Assembly (NCBI GenBank): GCA_046299415.1
Contig: JBKBII010000011.1
Coordinates: 1-64,000, forward strand
Direction of reading: 5' to 3'
Source: JBKBII01 sp046299415
GTDB lineage: Bacteria > Pseudomonadota > Gammaproteobacteria > Ectothiorhodospirales > Ectothiorhodospiraceae
Length of the DNA: 64,000 bases
Below are positions 35,685-44,464 of this stretch, in pieces. Within the stretch, counting starts at the first letter, position 1; each line of letters starts with the position of its first letter. The notes under the pieces were generated by a model. The model saw nothing but the letters and a program-made list of their open reading frames with translations. It did no database searches and was not told the origin of the DNA. The position numbers were made by a program, and so were the translations under genes.

Positions 35685-36890
35685 GTGGCGCTGTCCTTCG
35701 ATCTTTTTTACGAGTTTTCCGTGCCCGAGGCGCTCGGTCGGGGTGAACACGCCATGCTCGACGACTTGATCGAGCAGTGCATCTTGGCCGATGCGCTGAG
35801 CTTCGATACGGCCTGGATGGTCGAGCACCATCGGATGCCTGAATTCTCGCACGCCTCCAGCCCAGACCTGATCCTCGCCGCGATCGCCGCGCGTACGCAG
35901 CGTCTGCGTGTTGGTCTCGGCGTGGTACCGATGGCCTACCATCACCCGCTACGCGTCGCACAACGCGTCAATACCCTCGACCTGCTCGCGCATGGGCGTC
36001 TGCAGGTCGGCGTCGGTCGAGGGTTCGCTCCCGATGAATACCCGATATTCGGTGCACGAATCGAGGAGTCTCGCGAGCGTGTCGAAGCGGGTCTCAAGGT
36101 GTTACGACAAGCGTGGTCGACCGGGCACACTTCCGCCGATGGCCCATTTCACCATTTCGAGCGTCTACCGGTTCTGCCTCGCGCCTATCCTCGGCATCCG
36201 GCCATCGGCACTTCACCCCATCCGCCCTTGTGGAGCGCCGCCGTCAGCCCGGAGAGTTTCGAGTGGAGCGCTCGCCAAGGGCTAGGCGCGCTGGCTGGCC
36301 CCTTCAAACCTTGGTTTATGGTGCGTGATGACATCCAGCGTTATCGCGACGCCTGTTGCGAGCCTCTGGCCGATGACGTTGCGCCCGAGTCGATCAACCG
36401 CGGCCTCGGCATGACGCTCGGCATCTTCGTCCTACCCGACGGCCGCAGAGCGCGACGTGAATCCCGCGCTGCCTTTGAGTGGTTTTATCGGCGCCTGTTC
36501 GAACAAACGAAACCGGTACTCGAGCGCCTCGTCCAAGGTTACGAACACTATCGCGCGCTGGGCCGTTTTCGTGCTCTCGCCGGGCTTGGCATTCGCCTGC
36601 GTCTGCTCGAAGCCTTGGGGATGGTGCTGGTCGGCACGCCTGACGAGATCATCGACCGTCTGAAACGCCTCGAGGACGCGGGTGTCGACCGCGTCCTGCT
36701 CGCGTTTGGCGCCGGCGCCATGCCTCAGCCGGCAACCCTCGAGTCGATGCGGTGCTTCGCTGAGCGTGTGATGCCCGCCTTCGACTGCAGCGGTTTGAAC
36801 GACACCACCGTCAACACGCGATTCGCATCGACATCGCATCGACGTCCAACCCGCGACGTCGACAGCCGATCGACGACGACGATCAGCTAG
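35685..36890 (+). CDS. LLM-class (luciferase-like) flavin-dependent oxidoreductase
   Basis: A 401-residue member of the bacterial luciferase-like monooxygenase superfamily (TIM barrel, FMNH2/F420 type). Family features are the WMVEHHRMPEFSHASSPDL loop, RTQRLRVGLGVVPMAYHHPLRVA, LAHGRLQVGVGRGFAPDEY (flavin-binding block) and GTPDEIIDRL near the C-terminus. Translation starts at GTG with AGGAA eight bases upstream. The last ~40 residues after the barrel are Arg/Thr/Asp-rich and may be disordered. Substrate is unknown. The epimerase gene follows after 10 bases, so the two probably form one operon. Confidence 0.85.
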   Translation: MALSFDLFYEFSVPEALGRGEHAMLDDLIEQCILADALSFDTAWMVEHHRMPEFSHASSPDLILAAIAARTQRLRVGLGVVPMAYHHPLRVAQRVNTLDLLAHGRLQVGVGRGFAPDEYPIFGARIEESRERVEAGLKVLRQAWSTGHTSADGPFHHFERLPVLPRAYPRHPAIGTSPHPPLWSAAVSPESFEWSARQGLGALAGPFKPWFMVRDDIQRYRDACCEPLADDVAPESINRGLGMTLGIFVLPDGRRARRESRAAFEWFYRRLFEQTKPVLERLVQGYEHYRALGRFRALAGLGIRLRLLEALGMVLVGTPDEIIDRLKRLEDAGVDRVLLAFGAGAMPQPATLESMRCFAERVMPAFDCSGLNDTTVNTRFASTSHRRPTRDVDSRSTTTIS

Positions 36891-36900
36891 GTCTCGGCTC

Positions 36901-38019
36901 ATGCTCGCCATCACCGGTGCTGCCGGGCACCTCGGGCGCGTTTTACTGGGGCGCTTGCTAAGCCCATCGCCGTTGCGCAGCCCATACGAACGCGCGACGA
37001 GGATTCGCACGTTCGATCTCGCGGCACTGCCGAGTCGAGTGGTGTTGGACGAGCCCCCTCGTCTCGCGGCGTCCGGAAGCCGACGGACGCAGACTCGGAG
37101 CGTCCGGCCCCCATCCCAGGCCATTTCGCTCGACACTTCAACGATCGACCACAGGCGTCTCGATCTCGCCGAAGTTTCACCCGCGTCGTTCGAAGGCTGT
37201 ACGGCGCTGGTCCATCTCGCCTTCGCCCTGATGGGCAATACGCCCAACCATCAGCGCGATCCCGACGGCGGAGCCGCGCGCGCAGCAGCCACATCGACCC
37301 GCGTTCTGCGCGCGGCGGTCGAGAGCGGCGTGAAAAACATCGTCTTGCTCTCGAGCGCCGCGGTCTACGGCCCGTGGCCCGACACGCCGGTGCCCATCCC
37401 GCATGATCACCCGGTCGCGCCGCGCTTCCCGTACGCTCAGGCGAAGCACGTCACGGAACAAAACTTGATGGCGATCGTGCGTGAACACCGCGATGTTCGC
37501 GCGATCATCCTACGGCCTCCCGTCATCCTCGGTCGCCATGCGCACCCGCTGCTTCGGCGCATGGCGCAAACCCGTCTGTGGATCGGGGATCGTGGCGCAC
37601 CATCGCGTATTCACTTGATCTGGGAGACGGACGCCGCTGACGCGATCCTCGCCGCTCTCACGACGCTGGGCGCGCCGCGCGTCGATTCCATTAGCAGGAC
37701 GACGGCACGCATCAATGCCTTCGCCATCGGCGCCGCCGAAGTTTGGGATCGTGCGCAACTTGCGGCAGCTGCGCGCGCCGCGACCGGTGATTGGAGCGCC
37801 AAGCGAATCACCCTCAGAATTCCATCACGCTGGGCCAATCGAGCCCACAGTATCCTGTCGCAGCGATGGCCCGGGGGCGCACGCTACTGGGGCGACCCCG
37901 GCTGGACTGAGGCACTCGACGGCGAGCTCGTCCTCGATATTCAGTCCGTCTGCGCAGCACTGCAATGGCAGCCTGCATGGACCGTTGCGGACATGCTGGA
38001 TGTTCTCCGCAGCTCTTGA
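36901..38019 (+). CDS. NAD-dependent epimerase/dehydratase family protein
   Basis: A 372-residue extended short-chain dehydrogenase. The Rossmann glycine motif is GAAGHLG (residues 6-12), the active-site pair sits in FPYAQAKHV (YxxxK), preceded by LLSSAAVYG with the catalytic Ser, and followed by ILRPPVILGR. About 35 residues between the first strand and the next part are Arg/Pro-rich. Likely a nucleotide-sugar or related hydroxy-carbonyl epimerase/reductase; the substrate cannot be told. It follows the luciferase-family gene by 10 bases. Confidence 0.85.
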   Translation: MLAITGAAGHLGRVLLGRLLSPSPLRSPYERATRIRTFDLAALPSRVVLDEPPRLAASGSRRTQTRSVRPPSQAISLDTSTIDHRRLDLAEVSPASFEGCTALVHLAFALMGNTPNHQRDPDGGAARAAATSTRVLRAAVESGVKNIVLLSSAAVYGPWPDTPVPIPHDHPVAPRFPYAQAKHVTEQNLMAIVREHRDVRAIILRPPVILGRHAHPLLRRMAQTRLWIGDRGAPSRIHLIWETDAADAILAALTTLGAPRVDSISRTTARINAFAIGAAEVWDRAQLAAAARAATGDWSAKRITLRIPSRWANRAHSILSQRWPGGARYWGDPGWTEALDGELVLDIQSVCAALQWQPAWTVADMLDVLRSS

Positions 38020-38672
38020 GCAAAGCTTCACGAGAAGGCCGAGCCAAATCTACGCAAAGATCCCGATTTGGCAGACAGCGCAAAAAGCTCGAAAAGCGCA
38101 CACCAAGGCGGCGGCGGAACATCCCGGGGCGGGCGAGGGCGCGCCGCGCACCACTTTGCCGCGTCCGCTCGGCGATGAGCCCACCGCCTGCTTGTCGTAC
38201 CACAGACACATTGGCGCGTAAGAGTGCCGTCCGAACATTAGCGCCCAAGATGACCAACCCAAATTCGCGTTGGACTCAGCCCTCGCGATCGATGAGACTT
38301 CGTGAACGTGACTCAACCCGGACACGACGTTGGGCCACCCATGTGTTGCATGAGGCGCAAGGATCTAGCGCAGCGCTCCGCGACTTCAACCCACTCGTAA
38401 GTGAGGGCGACGCCGCCGATGAGCAGTTGCGGGCGACCCGCGATACCGAAGCGACCTTGAGCTCACTTACACCCTTGGTTTTTTTCAGTCGAGCAATCGT
38501 CTATTGCCCGCCATTGCCCGTTTCGATCACACTGATTCGATCGACGCGCGATCGCATCGGATTCATCACGTTCCAGCAGTTCTCATTTCACGGAACTCCA
38601 CCGTGAAGCCCGCGCAAACTGCTGCATCCAAAAGCCCTCAAACAACAGCTCCTCTATCAAAGGATCAGCCTC
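38020..38672. other. Intergenic spacer without a supported gene
   Basis: About 650 bases between the epimerase and the antiporter. Frames in it are Arg/Thr-rich with no ribosome binding sites or motifs. It presumably contains the promoter for the antiporter-kdsD-lpt run. Confidence 0.45.
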
Positions 38673-39785
38673 ATGTGGATCGCCTTCGCTGCAGTCATCG
38701 GCGGACTGGTGCTTCTCGTCTTTTCTGCCGACCGCTTTGTCGACGCCGCAGCTTCGGCCGCGCAACGTCTCGGTGTATCCGCACTCATCGTCGGCCTCAC
38801 GGTCGTCGCTTTCGGCACTTCAGCGCCCGAGGTCACGGTCTCGATCCTTGCCAGCCTACAAGGCAACACCGGCATCGCCATCGGCAACGCCATCGGCTCA
38901 AACATTGCCAACATTGGCTTGATCATCGGCATCGCAGCGATGATCACACCCCTGATCGTCGCGCAGCAGCTGGTGCGACGCGAGCTACCGATTCTCCTCG
39001 CCGTTTCTGTACTGGCTTTTGCGCTGCTGCTCGACGGCCAATTGAGCCGGCTGGACGGCGTCGTGTTGATCGCTGGAATGATGGGCTTTCTGATCTGGCT
39101 CGGCTATGCCGCACGCCGCGGAGACGCGGCCGTGCCAATTCCACACGCCGCGACGCCTCACACCGGCCCGGGTTCACGCCCAGGCAGCGAGCCAAGCATC
39201 GACGTTGACATCAATCGGCGGTCTGACGGGACTGACACGAAGCAAAGTCCCGTCGTCGCCTCTGCGGTGTCCGATCATGCGCCTTCCCCAACGACCAGCG
39301 GTGGCAGCCTGGGGCGCGATTTTCTCTGGATCGTCGTTGGGCTTGCACTGCTGATCATTGCATCGCGGATGCTCGTTTGGGGAGCAGTCGAGATCGCCGA
39401 AGCGCTCGGCATACCCGAAATCATCATTGGACTGACGATCGTCGCGATCGGCACCTCATTGCCCGAACTTGCGACATCCATCGCCGCCGCAATCAAACAG
39501 CAAGCGGACATCGCGGTAGGTAACATCGTGGGCTCCAATATCTTCAACACGCTACTCGTCCTGCCCGTCGCGGGACTGATCGCGCCGGGTGCCGTCGATC
39601 GCGCCCTGCTCACGCGCGACCTGCCGTGGATGCTTGCCTTGACCGTCGCCTTGGTGCTGTTCGCGTGGATCGGAGTCCGGGCCCGTAACCGGGCCCGTCA
39701 AATCAGCCGCATCGAAGGCGCTCTGTTACTGATCGCCTTCATCGGCTACCTTGGGTGGCTGGTGTTCGGCGTCATCGCCGCCTGA
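38673..39785 (+). CDS. Calcium/sodium antiporter (YrbG-like, CaCA family)
   Basis: A 370-residue inner-membrane exchanger with about ten hydrophobic segments in two homologous halves. The inverted alpha repeats are evident: GLTVVAFGTSAPEVTVSI in the first half and GLTIVAIGTSLPELATSI in the second, each followed by a GNAIGSNIAN/GNIVGSNIFN ion-binding motif. A hydrophilic loop of about 65 residues joins the halves. AAGGA about 9 bases upstream supports the ATG. As in Escherichia coli (yrbG-kdsD-kdsC-lptC), it leads the Kdo/LPS transport gene run. Confidence 0.92.
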   Translation: MWIAFAAVIGGLVLLVFSADRFVDAAASAAQRLGVSALIVGLTVVAFGTSAPEVTVSILASLQGNTGIAIGNAIGSNIANIGLIIGIAAMITPLIVAQQLVRRELPILLAVSVLAFALLLDGQLSRLDGVVLIAGMMGFLIWLGYAARRGDAAVPIPHAATPHTGPGSRPGSEPSIDVDINRRSDGTDTKQSPVVASAVSDHAPSPTTSGGSLGRDFLWIVVGLALLIIASRMLVWGAVEIAEALGIPEIIIGLTIVAIGTSLPELATSIAAAIKQQADIAVGNIVGSNIFNTLLVLPVAGLIAPGAVDRALLTRDLPWMLALTVALVLFAWIGVRARNRARQISRIEGALLLIAFIGYLGWLVFGVIAA

Positions 39786-39841
39786 GGCACTTACAACGCA
39801 AAACCAAAAAGCCGTCCCCCACCCGCTACCCCATCGACCGC

Positions 39842-40933
39842 ATGCCCAGACCACACATCGAGACACGCACTACGACCGACGACACGTCAACGACCACAGC
39901 GTTGTCGCGGCTCGATGCGCAAGCGATGCTCTCGCTCGCGCGCGCCGTGCTCGACACCGAGCGCGACGCACTCGAACGCCTGAGAGATCGTCTCGACCAC
40001 GACTTCGTTCACGCCGTGCAGCACCTACTTGGTTGTCGTGGCCGTGTCGTCATCACAGGTATGGGTAAATCAGGCCATATCGGCGGCAAAATCGCAGCCA
40101 CACTCGCATCGACCGGGACGGCATCGTTTTTTGTCCATCCCGGAGAGGCCAGTCACGGTGACCTTGGCATGATCCAGCGCGACGATGTCATCGTCGCACT
40201 ATCTAACAGCGGTGAGACAGAGGAAATCCTGAAAATCGTGCCGTTGATCCGCCGGCTCGGTGTGCCATTGATTGCCGTTACCGGCAACCCCGCGTCGACA
40301 CTCGCCCGGGAAGCCAGTGTTCATCTGGATGCGGGTGTCGAACGCGAGGCCTGCCCGCTCGGACTCGCGCCGACGGCGAGCACCACTGCGGCGCTTGCGA
40401 TGGGGGACGCGCTGGCAGTCGCCTGCCTGCAGGCGCGCGGATTCACTGCCGAGGACTTTGCACGCTCACATCCGGGGGGGCGCTTGGGGCGTCGTTTGCT
40501 GGTCCACGTCGGCGACGTCATGCGACGTGACGACGCCGTACCTCGCATCGATCAAAACGCAAGCGTGGCCGACGCCCTTCTCGAAATCACGCGTGCCGGG
40601 CTGGGTTTCGTCGTGATCGTCGACGCTGACCGCAGCGAGGAAACCGTTTCGACAGCGACGACCCGGCACTCTTTGCAACCCCTCGGCCGAGTGGCAGGTG
40701 TCTTCACCGACGGCGACCTCCGACGCTTGATCGAACAGGACCTTACACTCAAGACGACACCGATCGCGAAAGTCATGACCCCAAACCCCGTCGTCGCCCA
40801 TTCTGATTGGCTTGCCGTGACCGCGCTCGAAACGATGGAGCGCCGACGCATCAACGCGTTGCCGGTCGTCGATGACGGGGTCCTCGTGGGCGCGCTCAAC
40901 ATGCACGACCTTCTGCGCTCAGGCGTGGCCTGA
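39842..40933 (+). CDS. kdsD: Arabinose-5-phosphate isomerase (KdsD/KpsF/GutQ)
   Basis: Interconverts ribulose-5-phosphate and arabinose-5-phosphate for Kdo synthesis. The 363-residue protein has an N-terminal SIS domain (GMGKSGHIGGKIAATLASTGT, HPGEASHGDLGM, ALSNSGETEEI, LAPTASTTAALAMGDALA) and a C-terminal pair of CBS domains (VGDVMRRDDAVP and KVMTPNPVVAHSD). About 35 Thr-rich residues precede the first helix, so an internal start is possible; the ATG at 39842 has no strong ribosome binding site. It is followed by kdsC after 84 bases. Confidence 0.92.
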   Translation: MPRPHIETRTTTDDTSTTTALSRLDAQAMLSLARAVLDTERDALERLRDRLDHDFVHAVQHLLGCRGRVVITGMGKSGHIGGKIAATLASTGTASFFVHPGEASHGDLGMIQRDDVIVALSNSGETEEILKIVPLIRRLGVPLIAVTGNPASTLAREASVHLDAGVEREACPLGLAPTASTTAALAMGDALAVACLQARGFTAEDFARSHPGGRLGRRLLVHVGDVMRRDDAVPRIDQNASVADALLEITRAGLGFVVIVDADRSEETVSTATTRHSLQPLGRVAGVFTDGDLRRLIEQDLTLKTTPIAKVMTPNPVVAHSDWLAVTALETMERRRINALPVVDDGVLVGALNMHDLLRSGVA

Positions 40934-41017
40934 GTTCCGCCCCTATCGGTTAAGTCTCGGTTGCATCAAAGTCCACAGCATGGCCGATGCACACTCACCT
41001 CAAGCCCAAGGCCTAGG

Positions 41018-41572
41018 ATGCAAGCCAACACTCTGCCCGACCCCAGACTCGGTCCTGCTGTCACGCTCGCCGGCGTGCGCGTCCTGATGCTGGACGTCGA
41101 CGGCGTGCTCACGGACGGCCAACTGTACTTGGGCGACAGCGGCGAACAGATCAAAGCATTTCATTCACGCGATGGCCACGGTTTACGCCTGTGGATCGAA
41201 CACGGCGGCGACGTCGCCATTCTGACCGGACGAGAATCAAACGTCGTCGAAATACGTTGTGCCGACCTCGGCATCAAACATCTTCTTCAGGGGCGACGCG
41301 ACAAGGGTGCAGCTTTTGAGGAATTGCTCTTCAAAGGCGGCTGGAACAGCGCCGAGGTCGCATTCGTCGGCGACGACTTGGTCGATTTACCCGCGATGCG
41401 GCGCGCTGGTCTCGCGATCGCCGTCGCCGATGCCGCTGCCGAGGTGCGCAGCGCCGCGCACTTCGTCACGACCGCCTCAGGCGGCAAGGGCGCTGTCAGA
41501 GAAGTCTGCGAAGCTTTGCTCAAGGCCAAAGGGGCCTGGACGCAATGCGTCGCCGACGCCTGGACCACATGA
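41018..41572 (+). CDS. kdsC: 3-deoxy-D-manno-octulosonate-8-phosphate phosphatase KdsC
   Basis: HAD-superfamily phosphatase of 184 residues that dephosphorylates Kdo-8-phosphate. The first HAD motif is MLDVDGVLTDG with the nucleophile and acid Asp pair, then FHSRDGHGLRLW, ILTGRES (motif II), a conserved QGRRDKGAAFEEL and FVGDDLVDLPAM (motif IV). The start at 41018 is chosen because AAGG lies about 7 bases upstream and the N-terminus then has normal length. Its stop overlaps the lptC start (ATGA). Confidence 0.93.
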   Translation: MQANTLPDPRLGPAVTLAGVRVLMLDVDGVLTDGQLYLGDSGEQIKAFHSRDGHGLRLWIEHGGDVAILTGRESNVVEIRCADLGIKHLLQGRRDKGAAFEELLFKGGWNSAEVAFVGDDLVDLPAMRRAGLAIAVADAAAEVRSAAHFVTTASGGKGAVREVCEALLKAKGAWTQCVADAWTT

Positions 41573-42723
41573 CTCAGACTCATCACCTTCAAAGCCTGCT
41601 AAATCGCATAGCCGCACTCGCCCCGTGGCGCAGGGCCCAGCCACTGAAGGAGGCTTACGCAACGACCCTGCCTCCTGAACGCTCCATCGCGGCCCAGCCG
41701 CGACAGAGGTGCGCAAGTGCCCTTACCCTGGTCAATTTGATCACGCTACCTGTCGCCTCGGGTCTCGCGACGAGCTCGGCAAACATGCTCCTTGAGCACC
41801 GAGCCTCATCATCGACACATGAACATCGGCCGGTATTGCTCACTCAACCGGCGCGCACTCCGCCAATCGACGCCTCCCCGACGGCAACCACTGCGCCGCA
41901 AGCCATTCGACACCACGAGGGCGCGAGCGTGTTTGAGCTTGATGGATTCACCTGGAGCCGCTTCGACGAAAGCGGGCAAATGCGGGAGTACATCGCGGGC
42001 CGTCACCTCGTCCAACCAACGCAGGATGGCGAACAGCGTTTGTACGACGTCTCAATCACGCTTCGTCCGTCGGTGCTCCCCAACGACACGCAGTCAGCCT
42101 CTGATTTATCGGCTTGGTTGTGGCAAGCGCACGAGGCGACCCACGATCCCAGCGAACGCGCCGTGCAGACGCACCATGCGACACTCGGCTGGCAGTATCC
42201 GATCGCGCTCGAGGCGCCCGCAGGCTTTCGAATAGGTTCGAACTCGATCGTGTCTACGAACGACGATGGACCAACCGGCGCCGCAGTCATTCAAACCCAT
42301 CATGACGAGTGGTGGCAAAGCGTTACGGCGCTCAATTCCGAGTCCGATCGCGACCGCCTGACTCACTTGCGCACTGGCCTGATCGGCGCCCCCCCGGTGA
42401 CGTTCCTGCGCGGCTTATCGGGCGCAGACGTGCGTATCGACCTAACGGCACGAGCCGATTCAGCCCCTGAATCATCAGACCCCGAAATACGCGAGACCAA
42501 ACCATCAGGGCGTGACAGCACGACGGGTGGCCTGACAGACGACGGACAACCCGCGGCAACCCTGATAACCTCCACAGCGCCGATTCTGGTCGTCGAAGTC
42601 GATCAGCAAGCGCGCGCGACCGGTTGGCAACTCGATCGAGCTCGCGCTCAATTGAAGCTTTTCGACCACGTTCAGTTGAGGCGCTTCGGCGAGTTTCCAT
42701 TCACCCAAAACCGCCACCCATGA
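41569..42723 (+). CDS. lptC: LPS export protein LptC, unusually long
   Basis: LptC bridges the LptBFG transporter to periplasmic LptA. The identification rests on position (kdsC-lptC-lptA-lptB), the ATGA overlap with kdsC, and a recognisable beta-jellyroll opening FELDGFTWSRFDESGQMREYIAG near residue 130 plus a closing strand set TGWQLDRARAQLKLFDHVQL near the C-terminus. At 384 residues it is about twice the usual ~190, with about 190 extra residues between those blocks and a longer N-terminus. A hydrophobic stretch near residues 55-75 may be the membrane anchor but is weak. Confidence 0.7.
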   Translation: MTQTHHLQSLLNRIAALAPWRRAQPLKEAYATTLPPERSIAAQPRQRCASALTLVNLITLPVASGLATSSANMLLEHRASSSTHEHRPVLLTQPARTPPIDASPTATTAPQAIRHHEGASVFELDGFTWSRFDESGQMREYIAGRHLVQPTQDGEQRLYDVSITLRPSVLPNDTQSASDLSAWLWQAHEATHDPSERAVQTHHATLGWQYPIALEAPAGFRIGSNSIVSTNDDGPTGAAVIQTHHDEWWQSVTALNSESDRDRLTHLRTGLIGAPPVTFLRGLSGADVRIDLTARADSAPESSDPEIRETKPSGRDSTTGGLTDDGQPAATLITSTAPILVVEVDQQARATGWQLDRARAQLKLFDHVQLRRFGEFPFTQNRHP

Positions 42724-42842
42724 CCTCGCACGCCGCGACGATTCGATGACGATGCGGATGCTCAAGCCTGAGGCTCAGCCCAATGCTCTTGATGCCTTTC
42801 AGCAACCGCATTGGTTCGGGATGTATTCGAGAGACGATACTC

Positions 42843-43475
42843 ATGATCACCCTCACGAAGCCCGATAAAACCAGCTTGGCTCAAGCGAATCGATGCAAGC
42901 GGCCGAATCAACTCAAACGGTGCACGACTCGGACACGGCTGTCGCGATCAGGCGTGTGCGGCGCGCTAATGCTGACAGCGACATTGAGTTTTGTGTTGCT
43001 ATCCGGTGCGGCAGTCGCTCAGGAACAGCCTGATCGTTCCGGCACCAACGTGGGCGGACTTGATCTCCGCGAGGCGATCGATATCGAGGCGAACGAAGCA
43101 CTGTTCGACGATCGCTCGGGGGTTGGCGAATACCGCGGCGACGTCATCGTGCGTCAGGGCACGTTGACCCTCCGGGGTGACCGTCTGCGTCTTTTCAGCG
43201 AACAGCGCCAACCGCAACGCGCCCTCCTCGAGGGACAGCCTGCTCGCATGGTCGACGACAACCCGCTCGCACCGCGAGATGCCGAGGCTCGGGAAATCGA
43301 CTACAGCCTCGTTCGCGATGAGTTGATCCTGCGCGGCGACGCGAGGGTCAAAACACCGAGCGAAGACGCTCGCGGCGATGAGATTCGATACTCGATGCGT
43401 GACGACACTCTGGAAGCCAAAGCGACCGAAGGTCGTCGTGTGCGCGTCACAATCATGCCTCGCGAAGGCAAATGA
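42843..43475 (+). CDS. lptA: LPS transport periplasmic protein LptA
   Basis: A 210-residue OstA-like periplasmic bridge protein for LPS transport. A signal peptide core (LMLTATLSFVLLSGAAVAQ) follows a long basic N-region of about 40 residues, so a later internal start is possible. The OstA domain shows IDIEANEALFDDRSGVGEYRGDV, VRQGTLTLRGDRLRLF, AREIDYSLVRDELILRGDARV and DEIRYSMRDDTLEA beta-strand repeats. Its stop overlaps the lptB start (ATGA). Confidence 0.9.
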   Translation: MITLTKPDKTSLAQANRCKRPNQLKRCTTRTRLSRSGVCGALMLTATLSFVLLSGAAVAQEQPDRSGTNVGGLDLREAIDIEANEALFDDRSGVGEYRGDVIVRQGTLTLRGDRLRLFSEQRQPQRALLEGQPARMVDDNPLAPRDAEAREIDYSLVRDELILRGDARVKTPSEDARGDEIRYSMRDDTLEAKATEGRRVRVTIMPREGK

Positions 43476-44332
43476 CGCCCGGCATGCGCCAAACCGTTAA
43501 CCAAGACGGCGCCGCCGAACGCTCGCACAACGAAGCGCCGCAGGCGATCAACCCACCCGCACCGGCCCCGCGACGCACTGAGTCGAACGACCGTCCAGAC
43601 GAGTCGACCGAGGGCTTGATCGCGCGTGGCCTCGTTAAGCAGTATGGGCGGCGCGTCATTTTGAACGGCGTCGACATCAACGTGCCGCCCGGCCAAATCG
43701 TTGGGCTACTAGGCCCCAATGGCGCCGGCAAGACGACGTGCTTTTACCTGATCGTCGGGCTGCTGCGAGCTCAGGGTGGCTCGGTCCAACTCGACGGCAC
43801 CGATCTCACCACACTCGGACTTCCCGCACGCGCACGCCATGGGCTTGGCTACCTTGCCCAAGAATCCTCGGTTTTTCGTGGTCTCTCCGTCGCTGATAAT
43901 CTTCGCGCTGCACTCGAATTGCGTACCGACCTCAACGCCGCAAACCAGACCGCGACACTCGAAGCCTTGCTCGAAGAGTTCGCCCTGACCGCAGTCCGCA
44001 ACAGCCCCGGACGTGCACTCTCGGGCGGTGAGCGACGGCGGTGCGAAATCGCCAGAGCACTGGCCAGCGCGCCTCGCTACCTCTGCCTCGACGAACCCTT
44101 CGCCGGTGTTGACCCGATTTCAGTTCAAGACTTGCAACACACGATCCGGTCGCTGCGCGATCGCGGAATCGGCGTGCTGGTCTCCGACCACAACGTGCGC
44201 GAAACCCTCGCGGTGTGCGATTCGGCTTATATTTTGAGCCATGGGAAAATACTGTGTCATGGATCCCCCGAAGTCCTGCTTGCCGACCCGACGGTACGCA
44301 AAGCCTACCTTGGCGAACGTTTTGCGCTTTGA
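43472..44332 (+). CDS. lptB: LPS export ABC transporter ATPase LptB
   Basis: ABC ATPase of 286 residues that powers LPS extraction. Walker A GPNGAGKTT, Q-loop YLAQESSVFRGLSV, ABC signature LSGGERRRCEIARAL, Walker B YLCLDEPFAGVDPIS and the H-loop SDHNVRETL are intact. The protein carries an N-terminal extension of about 45 Pro/Asn/Glu-rich residues before the usual LptB start; an internal start could remove it, but the ATGA overlap with lptA supports the called start. rpoN follows after 132 bases. Confidence 0.95.
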   Translation: MTPGMRQTVNQDGAAERSHNEAPQAINPPAPAPRRTESNDRPDESTEGLIARGLVKQYGRRVILNGVDINVPPGQIVGLLGPNGAGKTTCFYLIVGLLRAQGGSVQLDGTDLTTLGLPARARHGLGYLAQESSVFRGLSVADNLRAALELRTDLNAANQTATLEALLEEFALTAVRNSPGRALSGGERRRCEIARALASAPRYLCLDEPFAGVDPISVQDLQHTIRSLRDRGIGVLVSDHNVRETLAVCDSAYILSHGKILCHGSPEVLLADPTVRKAYLGERFAL

Positions 44333-44464
44333 CGCTCAGCCTCATCAACGAGTTTTGCGCCGCAAGCCAGCCCGTCGGCGTGACGCCGCACGATTCGATC
44401 TCGCTCGCGGGCACGTCTGTCGCTGCCTTCTCAGCACCTTGGTAGCCCACATGAGGCTCCGATC

